Assembly: GCF_928382285.1 (NCBI RefSeq)
Contig: NZ_CAKMSS010000005.1
Coordinates: 62,001-126,000, forward strand
Reading direction: 5' to 3'
Length of the DNA stretch: 64,000 nucleotides
Origin: Rothia nasimurium
Lineage (GTDB): Bacteria > Actinomycetota > Actinomycetes > Actinomycetales > Micrococcaceae
Part shown: piece after piece, positions 52,450 through 61,790 of the stretch
Position numbering within the stretch: the first letter of the stretch is position 1
Layout: each line of letters opens with the position of its first letter
The notes under the pieces: generated by a model
What the model was told of the DNA's origin: nothing
What the model saw: the letters and a program-made list of their open reading frames with translations, nothing else
The model's database searches: none
Made by a program: the position numbers and the translations under genes

Positions 52450-52761
52450 CACGGGGAGCTCTCTCTGCTGGCTTGACCAAGTTTGTACCACGCCCTGCCC
52501 ACAAACGGTACTAAAAATGGGCCGTGCCTGGTACAAACTGGTGTTGCGGGCATGGCCAATAGAGCGGAGCAGGTGAGCAAGCTACCACCGGGGCATCTCT
52601 TCCCGGTGGCTGGCTTGTGCTGTAGAGTTGACTATGCATGTGACTGCAGTCCGTGGCAGTTACCTGCAGCGGGAAAGCCGCCCACCGGCGTCCTAGCCCC
52701 TCAACCCGGCAGCAAAAATGTTGACCGGGCCGCACACGGCACTAACTCTAGGAGTTAACCC
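52450..52761 (+). other. Gene-free stretch: palindrome, hairpin and rpsO leader
   Basis: AGTTTGTACCA (52480-52490) and TGGTACAAACT (52529-52539) form a long-range palindrome. CCACCGGG and CCCGGTGG (52585-52609) form a hairpin. TAGAGT at 52631-52636 is a possible -10 for rpsO. The rpsO ribosome binding site lies inside TAACTC-TAG-GAGTTA just before the ATG, so the SD can be masked by a small hairpin, reminiscent of S15 autoregulation. No coding frame is convincing here. Confidence 0.5.
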
Positions 52762-53031
52762 ATGGCTCTTGATCCCAAGATCAAGCAGGAAATCATGAAG
52801 GAATACGCAACCCACGAAGGTGACACCGGTTCACCCGAGGTTCAGGTTGCAGTTCTGACTCGTCGTATCACCGACCTGACCGAACACCTCAAGTTCCACA
52901 AGCACGACCACCACTCACGTCGTGGTCTGATGATTCTCGTTGGTCGCCGCCGCAACCTGCTCGGCTACCTCAAGAGCGTCGACATCGAGCGTTACCGCGC
53001 CCTCATCGAGCGTCTCGGTATCCGCCGATAA
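52762..53031 (+). CDS. rpsO: 30S ribosomal protein S15
   Basis: An 89-residue protein ([35 protein letters not shown]). The central [30 protein letters not shown] signature binds 16S rRNA helix 22. It precedes pnp, as in most bacteria. Likely autoregulated through its leader. Confidence 0.98.
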   Translation: MALDPKIKQEIMKEYATHEGDTGSPEVQVAVLTRRITDLTEHLKFHKHDHHSRRGLMILVGRRRNLLGYLKSVDIERYRALIERLGIRR

Positions 53032-53047
53032 CACAAGGTTTGTGAGC

Positions 53048-53119
53048 GTGAGGGCGACACCGCAACCCGCGCATCCGGCTTAATAGCCGGATGCCGCTGG
53101 TCGGGGGTGACGCCCTCAC
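53048..53119 (+). terminator. Branched hairpin between rpsO and pnp
   Basis: GTGAGGGCG (53048-53056) pairs with CGCCCTCAC (53111-53119), with GCATCCGGC/GCCGGATGC nested inside. Possible terminator or RNase processing site; no T-run. Confidence 0.6.
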
Positions 53120-53264
53120 CCACACCTACCACCCAAGAATAGAACTAAGTCGCCGCGTGCTTTGACGGTCCTCGGTAGCGGTTTACAGAAAGCCCCATTG
53201 GCGGGGTCTGTGAGCCTCAATCGATGACCGAAGGCGCGGCGCAGACAACAGAAATGGAGGAACC
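53120..53264 (+). promoter_or_regulatory. pnp leader
   Basis: ACAGAAAGCCCC and GCGGGGTCTGT form a strong hairpin near 53186-53212, enclosed by GTCCTCGGT and ACCGAAGG. GGAGG lies before the TTG start. pnp leaders are autoregulated by RNase processing in other bacteria; this one is only a candidate. Confidence 0.45.
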
Positions 53265-55493
53265 TTGGAAGGTCCCGAAATTCAGTTTGCAGAAGCAATC
53301 ATTGACAACGGCAAGTTCGGTAAGCGCGTAGTACGCTTCGAAACCGGCCGCCTCGCCAAGCAGGCCGCAGGCTCTGCCCTGGTCACTATCGACGACGACA
53401 CCACCCTGCTCTCAGCCACCGCTATCGGCAAGAGCCCCCGTGACGGCTTCGACTTCTTCCCCCTGACCGTAGACGTTGAAGAGCGCATGTACGCAGCCGG
53501 TAAGATCCCCGGCTCCTTCTTCCGCCGTGAAGGCCGCCCCTCAACCGAAGCGATCCTGGCTGCCCGTCTGATCGACCGCCCCCTGCGTCCTGCCTTCAAG
53601 AAGGGTATCCGCAACGAGGTGCAGGTCGTCGTCACCGTGCTCACCATTGAGCCCGACGAAATCTACAACACCGTAGCAATCAACGCAGCGTCCTGCTCCA
53701 CCACCCTCTCCGGTGCTCCCTTCGCGGGCCCCGTCGGCGGTGTGCGCATTGCCCTGATCGACGGCCAGTGGGTTGCCTTCCCCAAGTACTCCCAGCTTGA
53801 GAACGCTGTCTTCGATATGGCTGTAGCCGGTCGTGTTGTGACCAAGGCTGACGGCACCGAAGACGTCGCCATCATGATGGTTGAGGCTGAAGCTACCGAT
53901 AACTCCTGGAAGCTCATCAAGGAAGACGGTGCCACCGCACCGACCGAAGAAGTTGTTGCTGAGGGCCTCGAAGCTGCTAAGCCCTTCATCGCCGCCCTCT
54001 GCAAGGCCCAGGCTGACCTGGCTGAGCGCGCCGGCAAGCCCGCCCTGGAGCTGCCCATCTTCGGTGAGCGTGCCGCAGAAATCGACGAAGCCGTCAAGGC
54101 TTTTGAACCCAAGATCGTTGAGGTCTACTCCATCGCCGGTAAGCAGGACCGCGAAACCGCGTCCGCTGACCTGCAGCAGGAAATCGTAGAATCCCTCGCC
54201 GGTGAAGGTAAGGAATTCGAAGGCCGCGAGGACGAAGTCAACGCAGCTTTCAATGCTCTGACCAAGCACGTTGTGCGTCAGCGCATTCTCACCGACCAGG
54301 TCCGTATCGACGGCCGCGGCCTGACCGACATCCGTCAGCTCACCGCTGAGGTTGAGGTACTGCCCCGCGTCCACGGCTCTGCTATCTTCGAGCGCGGCGA
54401 AACCCAGATCATGGGCGTCACCACCCTGAACATGCTCAAGATGGAGCAGCAGCTGGACTCCCTCTACCCGGTCAAGTCCAAGCGCTACATCCACCACTAC
54501 AACTTCCCGCCCTACTCAACCGGTGAAACCGGCCGTGTGGGCTCACCCAAGCGTCGCGAAATCGGCCACGGTGCTCTTGCTGAGCGCGCCCTGACCCCGG
54601 TTCTGCCGTCACGCGAGGAATTCCCCTACGCTATCCGCCAGGTCTCTGAGGCTCTGGGCTCCAACGGTTCTACCTCCATGGGTTCCGTCTGTGCCTCCAC
54701 CCTCTCCCTGCTGAACGCCGGTGTGCCCCTGCGCGCCCCCGTCGCCGGTATCGCCATGGGCCTTGTCTCCGACGAGGTCAACGGCGAAACCCGCTACGCA
54801 GCCCTGACCGATATTCTCGGTGCTGAGGATGCCCTGGGCGATATGGACTTCAAGGTCGCAGGTACCTCCGAGTTCGTCACCGCTATCCAGCTGGACACCA
54901 AGCTCGACGGCATCCCCGCCTCCGTTCTGGCCGGTGCTCTGACCCAGGCTCGTGAAGCCCGCCTGCACATCCTCGAGGTCATCAACGCAGCGATTGACGC
55001 TCCCGACGAGATGAGCGACTACGCACCCCGCGTCATCTCCGTCCAGGTTCCCGTTGCCAAGATCGGTGAGGTCATCGGCCCCAAGGGCAAGATGATCAAC
55101 CAGATCCAGGAAGACACCGGCACCGACATCTCTATCGAGGACGACGGCACCGTCTACATCGGCGCAACCGACGGCCCCTCCGCCGAAGCAGCCCGCGCAG
55201 CAATCAACGCGATTGCCAACCCGCAGGTTCCCGAGGTCGGCGAACGCTACCTGGGTACCGTCGTGAAGACCACCACCTTCGGTGCCTTCGTCTCACTGAC
55301 CCCCGGTAAGGACGGCCTGCTGCACATCTCCGAGCTGCGCAAGCTCAACGACGGCAAGCGCGTGGACGACGTCGAGGACGTCGTCGGCGTAGGCCAGAAG
55401 GTCCAGGTCGAGATCTCCAAGATTGACGACCGCGGCAAGCTGTCACTGGTACCCGTCGTGGCCGAAGGCGAAGAGAGCGGCGACGAAGAGTAA
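53265..55493 (+). CDS. pnp: Polyribonucleotide nucleotidyltransferase
   Basis: A 742-residue PNPase from TTG 53265 (GGAGG upstream), a 3'-5' phosphorolytic exoribonuclease and guanosine-pentaphosphate synthetase in actinobacteria. Two RNase PH cores are separated by a helical domain: [25 protein letters not shown] in the first; [30 protein letters not shown] in the second. KH ([21 protein letters not shown]) and S1 ([23 protein letters not shown]) domains follow. Full length. Confidence 0.98.
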   Translation: MEGPEIQFAEAIIDNGKFGKRVVRFETGRLAKQAAGSALVTIDDDTTLLSATAIGKSPRDGFDFFPLTVDVEERMYAAGKIPGSFFRREGRPSTEAILAARLIDRPLRPAFKKGIRNEVQVVVTVLTIEPDEIYNTVAINAASCSTTLSGAPFAGPVGGVRIALIDGQWVAFPKYSQLENAVFDMAVAGRVVTKADGTEDVAIMMVEAEATDNSWKLIKEDGATAPTEEVVAEGLEAAKPFIAALCKAQADLAERAGKPALELPIFGERAAEIDEAVKAFEPKIVEVYSIAGKQDRETASADLQQEIVESLAGEGKEFEGREDEVNAAFNALTKHVVRQRILTDQVRIDGRGLTDIRQLTAEVEVLPRVHGSAIFERGETQIMGVTTLNMLKMEQQLDSLYPVKSKRYIHHYNFPPYSTGETGRVGSPKRREIGHGALAERALTPVLPSREEFPYAIRQVSEALGSNGSTSMGSVCASTLSLLNAGVPLRAPVAGIAMGLVSDEVNGETRYAALTDILGAEDALGDMDFKVAGTSEFVTAIQLDTKLDGIPASVLAGALTQAREARLHILEVINAAIDAPDEMSDYAPRVISVQVPVAKIGEVIGPKGKMINQIQEDTGTDISIEDDGTVYIGATDGPSAEAARAAINAIANPQVPEVGERYLGTVVKTTTFGAFVSLTPGKDGLLHISELRKLNDGKRVDDVEDVVGVGQKVQVEISKIDDRGKLSLVPVVAEGEESGDEE

Positions 55494-55528
55494 TGACCGC
55501 TCCGTAGCTTCTACCGTACGAAGCAGAT

Positions 55529-55562
55529 AGAGGGGGCAGACACCCGGTGTCTGCCCCCTCTT
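55529..55562 (+). terminator. Terminator after pnp
   Basis: AGAGGGGGCAGACACC and GGTGTCTGCCCCCTCT form a 16-bp perfect stem, followed by TACT. Confidence 0.88.
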
Positions 55563-55607
55563 ACTCATTCAATTTCTTACTTTCCCCATCAGAAAGACCT
55601 GACTGAT

Positions 55608-56939
55608 ATGCCCGTCCTTCTACCCCTTGAAACCGCTGACCTCACCGACGAGCTCAATTACCGCACCGGCCGTCTCATCTACGCCGGTGGGGGAGGCAAC
55701 GAAGTGCGCCGTTCCGTGTTGCCGGGCGGCGTCCGCGTCATCACCGAACGTATGCCCTCCCAGCGCAGCGTCTCCATCGGTTTCTGGGTAGGGGTAGGCT
55801 CCCGCGACGAACAGCCCGGCATGCTGGGTTCCACCCACTTCCTCGAACACCTGCTCTTCAAAGGCACCGAAAGCCGCACCGCCCTCGACATCGCCCACGC
55901 CTTCGACCGGGTAGGCGGTGAATCCAACGCCCTCACCGCTAAGGAGCACACCTGCTACTACGCCCGTGTGCTCGATGAGGACACCCCCATGGCTATCGAC
56001 GTCATCGCCGACATGGTCACCGGAGCCAAGCTCGACCCCGCCCTGCTGGAACAGGAACGCGGTGTCATCCTCGAAGAAATCGCCATGGACCAGGACGACC
56101 CCACCGACGTTGCCTTCGAATCCTTCATCGAACAGCTCATGGGCAACAACCCGCTGGGTCGCCCCATCGGCGGCACCCCGCAGGAAATCACCGACGTTGC
56201 CCGCGACAAGGTGTGGGAACACTACAAGAAGTTCTACACCCCCGACCGCCTGGTTATCTCAGCAGCGGGTAGCCTCAACCACTCAGAGATCGTCAATCTG
56301 GTGCTTGAGTCCCTCGCCAATCGCGGCTGGGACCTCACTGAAGGGGCCCTGCCAGCCCCGCGCCGCGTCCGCCATCAGAGCGACATCGTGCCCGGTGCCC
56401 GCGAAAAAACCCTCGAAAAGGGCTTTGAACAGACCAACATCGTGATGGGCTGCCCCGGCCTCATCGCCGGCGACGAGCGCCGCTACGCCATGAGCGTGCT
56501 CAACTCCGCCCTGGGCGGGGGAATGTCGTCCCGCCTCTTCCAGGAAATCCGCGAAAAGCGTGGCCTTGCCTACTCCACCTTCTCTTTTACCGGATCCTAC
56601 TCAGACGCCGGCTATTTCGGTATGTATGCTGGCTGCCTGCCTGCCAAGGCAGAGCAGGTCACCGAGCTCATGCGCTCTACTTTTGACGAGTTTGTACGTG
56701 ACGGTATCACACAGGAAGAGCTTGAGAAGGTCGTCGGGCAGCTCGGCGGTTCTACCGTGCTAGGAAGCGAGGACGCCGGCTCCCGCATGAGTCGCCTGGG
56801 CCGGGCAGAACTGGACTCGGGCAAGTTCCTCTCGATCGATGAACTGCTCGATGGGGTTCGGTCAGTAACCGCCGACCAGGTTAACGACCTGGCCCGCTAC
56901 CTGGCCAGCCAGGAGTGGGTTACCACTATCGTCAAGTAA
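55608..56939 (+). CDS. M16-family zinc metallopeptidase
   Basis: A 443-residue pitrilysin-type protease. The inverted zinc motif is HFLEH (H77, E80, H81) with the distal Glu in the helix after it (TALDIAHAFDRVGGESNALTAKEHTCYYA). The inactive second half has RGLAYSTFSFTGSYSDAGYFGMYAG. Homologous genes lie directly after pnp in mycobacteria (PepR, Rv2782c), a conserved pairing whose purpose is unknown. Confidence 0.93.
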   Translation: MPVLLPLETADLTDELNYRTGRLIYAGGGGNEVRRSVLPGGVRVITERMPSQRSVSIGFWVGVGSRDEQPGMLGSTHFLEHLLFKGTESRTALDIAHAFDRVGGESNALTAKEHTCYYARVLDEDTPMAIDVIADMVTGAKLDPALLEQERGVILEEIAMDQDDPTDVAFESFIEQLMGNNPLGRPIGGTPQEITDVARDKVWEHYKKFYTPDRLVISAAGSLNHSEIVNLVLESLANRGWDLTEGALPAPRRVRHQSDIVPGAREKTLEKGFEQTNIVMGCPGLIAGDERRYAMSVLNSALGGGMSSRLFQEIREKRGLAYSTFSFTGSYSDAGYFGMYAGCLPAKAEQVTELMRSTFDEFVRDGITQEELEKVVGQLGGSTVLGSEDAGSRMSRLGRAELDSGKFLSIDELLDGVRSVTADQVNDLARYLASQEWVTTIVK

Positions 56940-56941
56940 AA

Positions 56942-56983
56942 AACAGCAGGGGCACCCGCCGGCATAGTGGGTGCCCCTGCTGT
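56942..56983. terminator. Terminator between the M16 gene and the acyltransferase gene
   Basis: ACAGCAGGGGCACCC and GGGTGCCCCTGCTGT pair perfectly. Being between convergent genes, it can serve both. Confidence 0.85.
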
Positions 56984-56997
56984 ATGTTGGTCGTGCC

Positions 56998-58956
56998 TTA
57001 TTCGTCGAGGGCCTTCGCCACCGCGTCTTCCACGGTTTGAGCGTACACAGTGAGTCCCTCATTCTGAGGGTGCACGCCGTCGGAGACCAGGTATTCGGGG
57101 TGGCCCTTGGCGGCGGCCTGCCAGTCGGCAACGAAGACGGTATCTGGATTCTGTGCCGCGAACTCGCGAATCACCTGGTTAGAGGGCCCAATCCAGGTCA
57201 GGTTGGCCGGGCCAACACCGGTCACCAGCACAATCTTGCGCTCCCCGTTAGGCGACACCGATGCCTTGAGCTGTTCTAGCTGATCTACGGTGAAAGTAGA
57301 GTTGGCGGTTACCGACAGTACAAGCACGTCGCGCATCTGACCCGAATCTACCAGCTGCTCAATAATGGGCAGGGCAGCGGAGCTAGTGCGGGAAACTTCC
57401 GCATTGACCAGGGCCTGGGGCATAACCTCACCCAGGGCAATCGAAGAAGCCAGCGTGACCGAGTCACCCACAATCGTCACCTGGGAACCATCAACAGCGG
57501 CAGACGGCGCGGTGGATGAACTAGGGGAGGGGCTGGCGCTTTCCGTCGGTTCAGCCGAGGCGCTGGGGCTGACAGAAGAGCTGGGAGCAGCTGATGCGGT
57601 AGTCGGCTGGGGTGCCGGTGCGGACGCCTGCGCGTAGTTGGCACCGGCTGCCACCACGGCTTCAGCCTGGGTCATGGCAGGTGCGGTACGCACTGCAAAA
57701 ATTGTGGCGATCAGGGTTACACTAGCGAGGACGGCTGCGCCCACCGGCAGTGCCCGGCCGGCCGGTGCCACCATGGCTGAGAACCAGGCTGATAGTGCCC
57801 CGCGGAAGCCCAGCTGACGCACGGGCTGTTCCACATACATATACGACAGACCCGCAACAATCAGGGTTAAGAACAACACGCCGACGTTCACCCAGGGGGA
57901 GCGCGCCGCACCAAAGGTGTAGTGGGCCAGCACCATCAGGGGCCAGTGCCAGAGGTAAATACCGTAGGAGCGCTGGCCGATCCAGCGCAGGGGAGCTAGG
58001 GACAGCAAGCCCCGAAAGAGCCCGGAGGTGCCGCCGCGGACGTCCGGAAGCAGAGCCTGAATCATACCCATACCCAGGAGGGAACCCACCAGCAGCCCCC
58101 AGGGCATCAGCCAGGAGCTGTGGTCTGACAGGGTCAAAGCATAGGGAACCACCGCAACCAAGCAGCCCCAGCCAACCAGCTGGCGGAGCCAGCCCCAGAT
58201 ACCGTTGCCATAACCTACTAGGGGGTAAAGCCGGTCGTCAACGGGCGGGTACATGGACCAGGGAATCATCATGGCCAGTAGCACGCCCAGCATGAGCCCG
58301 TAGAGGTGGGTATCGGTGCCGTAGTAAAGACGCGTTGTGGAAGCCCCCAGCGCACCCAGAACCACGGCTGCTAGCAGTGAGAGAGAACCCACGATGCCGG
58401 GAACCATAGCCCGCTGCCACCACTTGGCCATAAACATAAAGACAAAGACCATGACCACAGGCCAAAAGAGGTAGAACTGCTCTTCAACCGCCAGCGACCA
58501 GAAATTGGTCATGAGCTCAGGGGAGGTCTGAGTGAAATAGTCGTTGCCGGCCCAGATCAGCAGCCAGTTCGACGAATAGGTAAAAGCACCAAGAATCTGA
58601 CGGCCCAGGCCGACCTGGGCATCACCGCCCACCAGCAGGGCCAAAGAACCTACCACCAGGGTCAGCAGGGCAAAAGCCGGCACCAGGCGGCGCAGACGCC
58701 GAACCCAGAAAGAAACGATATCCATCTTGCCGGTATAAGCACCCTCACGTAGCAACAGAGCGGTGATGAGGTAGCCAGAGATGACAAAGAAAATATCGAC
58801 ACCAATCATGCCCCCGGGTAGATACTGGGGCCACAGATGGTAGACCAGCACCAGCAAGACCGCGATAGCGCGGATGCCATCAAGACCGCGCAAGACGAAG
58901 CGTCGCTGCCCCTCATGGGGGTGCACGGCGGAGTAAAAAACGTGGTCGTCTTTCAT
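56998..58956 (-). CDS. OatA-like acyltransferase with C-terminal SGNH domain
   Basis: The product is 652 residues from ATG 58956 with AAGGGAACT upstream. The N-terminal acyltransferase-3 domain has ten or more membrane helices with RGLDGIRAIAVLLVLVYHL (catalytic His), GVDIFFVISGYLIT and a FWSLAVEEQFYLFWP segment. A Ser/Pro/Ala-rich linker leads to an extracellular SGNH hydrolase domain: VTIVGDSVTLASS (nucleophile Ser) and DGVHPQNEG (Asp and His). This is the layout of peptidoglycan O-acetyltransferases such as OatA; other sugars are possible acceptors. TACACT near 59000-59005 is a candidate -10. Confidence 0.9.
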   Translation of the reverse strand: MKDDHVFYSAVHPHEGQRRFVLRGLDGIRAIAVLLVLVYHLWPQYLPGGMIGVDIFFVISGYLITALLLREGAYTGKMDIVSFWVRRLRRLVPAFALLTLVVGSLALLVGGDAQVGLGRQILGAFTYSSNWLLIWAGNDYFTQTSPELMTNFWSLAVEEQFYLFWPVVMVFVFMFMAKWWQRAMVPGIVGSLSLLAAVVLGALGASTTRLYYGTDTHLYGLMLGVLLAMMIPWSMYPPVDDRLYPLVGYGNGIWGWLRQLVGWGCLVAVVPYALTLSDHSSWLMPWGLLVGSLLGMGMIQALLPDVRGGTSGLFRGLLSLAPLRWIGQRSYGIYLWHWPLMVLAHYTFGAARSPWVNVGVLFLTLIVAGLSYMYVEQPVRQLGFRGALSAWFSAMVAPAGRALPVGAAVLASVTLIATIFAVRTAPAMTQAEAVVAAGANYAQASAPAPQPTTASAAPSSSVSPSASAEPTESASPSPSSSTAPSAAVDGSQVTIVGDSVTLASSIALGEVMPQALVNAEVSRTSSAALPIIEQLVDSGQMRDVLVLSVTANSTFTVDQLEQLKASVSPNGERKIVLVTGVGPANLTWIGPSNQVIREFAAQNPDTVFVADWQAAAKGHPEYLVSDGVHPQNEGLTVYAQTVEDAVAKALDE

Positions 58957-59182
58957 AGTTCCCTTGGGTTGGTGAGCTGGGGTGCAGGCGCACCTTTCTA
59001 GTGTAAGAGTTGGTCGGGTTTTCTTGCGTCGCACCCGCCGGGTAGTTTTTGTAACAGGCAGGCCTAGAGCGGTTCCGGATGCTGAAATATCCCGGTCTGG
59101 CCGTGGATGTTCTCGCAGGTGACATAGCCCTTGGGTGCGGTAAGGCGTGCGGTGGGGCTCCCCTCTTCGCTAGAGTAGTGTG

Positions 59183-59287
59183 ATGTGGCTTGTTGATGCG
59201 ATACAGGTGCCAGCCGGTGCTATGCGTGTGAGCGAGTACTGCCAGGTGTCACCCGGCACCCGTAACATCAACGTACTAAAGGGGTAA
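59183..59287 (+). CDS. Candidate 34-codon leaderless ORF upstream of dapB
   Basis: An ATG at 59183 opens a 34-codon frame (MWLVDAIQVPAGAMRV...) ending TAA at 59285-59287, only 7 nt before the dapB ATG. TAGAGT at 59171-59176 lies exactly where a -10 would put transcription start at or beside the ATG, so the message would be leaderless. No family is recognised and it is not lysine-rich. The rest of the 338-bp gap 58957-59294 shows only the promoter of the divergent acyltransferase gene. Confidence 0.4.
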   Translation: MWLVDAIQVPAGAMRVSEYCQVSPGTRNINVLKG

Positions 59288-59294
59288 AGAAGGT

Positions 59295-60050
59295 ATGAGC
59301 AAGATTTGGAAGGTCGCTGTTGTCGGCGCCGCAGGACGTATGGGATCAGAGGCGGTCAAGGCCGTCAACACCGCAGAAGATATGGACCTGGTAGCTGCCC
59401 TGGGCAACGGGGACTCCCTGGATCTCTTAGTCGAGTACGGCGCGGACGTCATGATTGACCTGACCGTCCCCTCCGCCACTGAAGCCAACGTACGCTTTGC
59501 CGTTGAACACGGTATTCACGCGGTGGTCGGCACCACCGGCTGGAACGAAGAGCGCCTAGCCTCACTCGAAGCCCTGCTTGCCGAGCATCCTCGGGTAGGC
59601 GTACTCATCGCCCCCAACTTCGCCATCGGCTCCATCCTGGCTACCGAATTTGCCGCTAAGGCTGCAAAGTTCTTCGAGTCAGTAGAAGTCATCGAAATGC
59701 ATCACCCCAACAAGGTCGATGCGCCCTCGGGCACTGCCGTCCACACGGCCCAGAAAATTGCTGCTGCCCGGGCTGAAGCCGGGGTGCCTGCCTCACCTGA
59801 TGCCACCGAAACCGATGAGGGCGGCTCTCGCGGCGCTAAGGTTGCCGGCGTCAACGTACACGCCGTCCGCCTGCGCGGCCTCACCGCCCACCAAGAAATC
59901 CTGCTCGGTGACGCCGGCCAGCAGCTGGTCATCCGCCATGACTCCTTCGATCGCACCAGCTTTATGCCCGGCGTCCTGCTGGGCGTCCGCCAGGTCGAAC
60001 AGCACCCCGGCCTGACCGTGGGCCTTGACCGCTACCTCAACCTGGACTAA
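59295..60050 (+). CDS. dapB: 4-hydroxy-tetrahydrodipicolinate reductase
   Basis: A 251-residue NAD(P)H enzyme of lysine and meso-diaminopimelate synthesis. The N-terminal dinucleotide fold is KVAVVGAAGRMGSEAVKAV; the substrate loop is VEVIEMHHPNKVDAPSGTAVHTAQKI with the catalytic His pair. Length normal. Start ATG 59295 after AAGAAGG. The product of DapA, encoded 0.7 kb downstream, is its substrate. Confidence 0.97.
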   Translation: MSKIWKVAVVGAAGRMGSEAVKAVNTAEDMDLVAALGNGDSLDLLVEYGADVMIDLTVPSATEANVRFAVEHGIHAVVGTTGWNEERLASLEALLAEHPRVGVLIAPNFAIGSILATEFAAKAAKFFESVEVIEMHHPNKVDAPSGTAVHTAQKIAAARAEAGVPASPDATETDEGGSRGAKVAGVNVHAVRLRGLTAHQEILLGDAGQQLVIRHDSFDRTSFMPGVLLGVRQVEQHPGLTVGLDRYLNLD

Positions 60051-60053
60051 CCC

Positions 60054-60659
60054 ATGACCTCGCTGCGCGCCTTCACCGCCGGAGCTATTGCCCTGGCCAT
60101 CCTCACCGTACTGATTTTGCCCCTACCCCTGGGCACCCGCCTCTTCCTGCTGGCAGTAGGCGTGTTCTGCGCGGTCTTCATCGCGGTGGACGCCGGTGGG
60201 CGAGGCAAAGCCTTCGCCGCCCTGGTGACGGTAGCCCTCAGCCTCTACCTGGTGCTCACAGCCCAAAGAGGCTTTATCTTCCTGCAGAACGCGGGGGCAC
60301 TAGGTGCCCTGCTGGGTGGGGCCCTCATCGTCCTACCCGTCCTGGGCGCCTGGGCCATGATCCGCGAAATCATCTTCGGCTCCCGCACCCAAGCCCTGGG
60401 GCAGGAACTCGCCGCAGCGGGGGAGCTACCCGAAGATACCCTGCCCCGCACCGAAGCAGGCCGCATCGACCGCGCAGCAGCCGACTCACAGTTCACCCAC
60501 TACGCCACAGCCACCGAGAAAGACCCCACCAGCTGGAAAAACTGGTTCCGTCTCTCCCTGGCTTACGACGCCTCCGGCGACCGAAAACGCGCCCGCAAAG
60601 CCATGCGCACCGCAATAGCCCTGCGCCGAGGCAAAAACCCCACCCAGGTCACCATCTAA
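60054..60659 (+). CDS. Membrane protein with C-terminal TPR-like segment
   Basis: A 201-residue protein beginning 3 nt after dapB. Three or four N-terminal membrane helices (AIALAILTVLILPLPLGTRLFLLAVGVF..., VTVALSLYLVLTAQRG, LGALLGGALIVLPVLGAWAM). The cytoplasmic C-terminus (DPTSWKNWFRLSLAYDASGDRKRARKAMRTAIAL) has one TPR-like helical hairpin. Function unknown; tight coupling to dapB, and placement between dapB and dapA, suggest co-expression, not a role in lysine synthesis. Confidence 0.75.
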   Translation: MTSLRAFTAGAIALAILTVLILPLPLGTRLFLLAVGVFCAVFIAVDAGGRGKAFAALVTVALSLYLVLTAQRGFIFLQNAGALGALLGGALIVLPVLGAWAMIREIIFGSRTQALGQELAAAGELPEDTLPRTEAGRIDRAAADSQFTHYATATEKDPTSWKNWFRLSLAYDASGDRKRARKAMRTAIALRRGKNPTQVTI

Positions 60660-60754
60660 AGCCAGGCTGCCCGCCGGCGTCCGCCCCGGATTAGCGCCAG
60701 CCTTTAATCAAACTCACCCCACCCCGCCTAGCCAGATAAGGTAACGTAGTAGAT

Positions 60755-61687
60755 ATGTCTGAGACCGTACAGCACACCCCAGCCACAGCAGAACCCATCT
60801 TCGGGCGCCTGCTCACCGCCATGGTCACCCCCTTCACCGCACAGGGAGAGGTCGACGAGCAGGCAACCGCCGCGCTCGCCACCAACCTGGTGGACCGCGG
60901 CCACGACGGTCTCATCGTCTGCGGCACCACTGGCGAATACTCCACCATGACCGATGAGGAAAACGAAAACGTCTTCCGCATCGTCAAGGAAGCCGTGGGC
61001 GACCGCGCCAAAATTGTAGCTGGTGTAGGTTCCAATGACACCGCCCACACCCTGCACCTGGCCTCCCGCGCCGAAGCTGTAGGTGTCGACGGCCTGCTTG
61101 TGGTCACCCCCTACTACAACAAGCCCACCCAGACCGGTCTTGAAGCCCACTTCCGCACTGTCGCTGACGCGGTTAAGACCCCCGTCATGCTCTACGACAT
61201 CCCCGGTCGCGCCGGCATCCCCATCACCCCGGCCGTCTACCGTGCCCTGGCAGACCACGAGAACATCGTGGCCGTCAAGGACGCCAAGGCCGACTTCACC
61301 GCTGCCACCGAGGTCATGGAAACCACCGACCTGGACTACTACTCAGGCGACGATGGCCTAACCCTGCCCTGGCTGGCTATGGGAGCCGTCGGCCTCGTCG
61401 GCGTTACCTCCCACGTAGCCCCCGAACACTTCCGCCAGCTGATCGACGCAACCGTCGCCGGTGACCTGGCAACCGCCCAGAAACTGCACCTGGACCTGGC
61501 CCCGGTCGTCCGCGCCGCTATGAGCCGCGTACCCGGCTGCGTTGCCGCCAAGCAGATTCTCACCTGGCAGGGCATCCTCGACTCAGCCGCCGTGCGCCTG
61601 CCGCACGTATTGGCTACCGACGAAGAAGCCGCACAGATGCGCTCCGACCTCGAAGGCTCCATCATCGCCTCAACCCTGGTCAAGTAA
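60755..61687 (+). CDS. dapA: 4-hydroxy-tetrahydrodipicolinate synthase
   Basis: A 310-residue class I aldolase condensing pyruvate and aspartate semialdehyde. The TIM-barrel motifs are GRLLTAMVTPFTAQGEVDEQ, VCGTTGEYSTMTDEEN, the Tyr in VVTPYYNKPTQTGLEAHF, LYDIPGRAGI and the Schiff-base lysine in IVAVKDAKAD. Start ATG 60755; TAGATATG in front is a probable overlapping -10/short leader. Followed by a strong terminator. Confidence 0.96.
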   Translation: MSETVQHTPATAEPIFGRLLTAMVTPFTAQGEVDEQATAALATNLVDRGHDGLIVCGTTGEYSTMTDEENENVFRIVKEAVGDRAKIVAGVGSNDTAHTLHLASRAEAVGVDGLLVVTPYYNKPTQTGLEAHFRTVADAVKTPVMLYDIPGRAGIPITPAVYRALADHENIVAVKDAKADFTAATEVMETTDLDYYSGDDGLTLPWLAMGAVGLVGVTSHVAPEHFRQLIDATVAGDLATAQKLHLDLAPVVRAAMSRVPGCVAAKQILTWQGILDSAAVRLPHVLATDEEAAQMRSDLEGSIIASTLVK

Positions 61688-61707
61688 AAACGTACTGCGG
61701 GTACCCG

Positions 61708-61750
61708 GCGGGCCCACCCAAAATCAGGAAGATTTTGGGTGGCCCGCTTT
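61708..61750 (+). terminator. Terminator after dapA
   Basis: GCGGGCC-ACCCAAAATC and GATTTTGGGT-GGCCCGC pair around AGGAA with one bulge, followed by TTT. Confidence 0.88.
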
Positions 61751-61790
61751 GCCCGTATTCAGAAAAGAAAAGATAGAAGAAAGAGAAACT

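Noticed and set aside
52511..52735. Minus-strand 74-codon frame upstream of rpsO
   Set aside because: Composition is not protein-like and it overlaps palindromes and the rpsO leader.
58913..59125. Minus-strand 70-codon frame overlapping the acyltransferase start
   Set aside because: Arg/Pro/Ser-rich shadow frame without a start signal.
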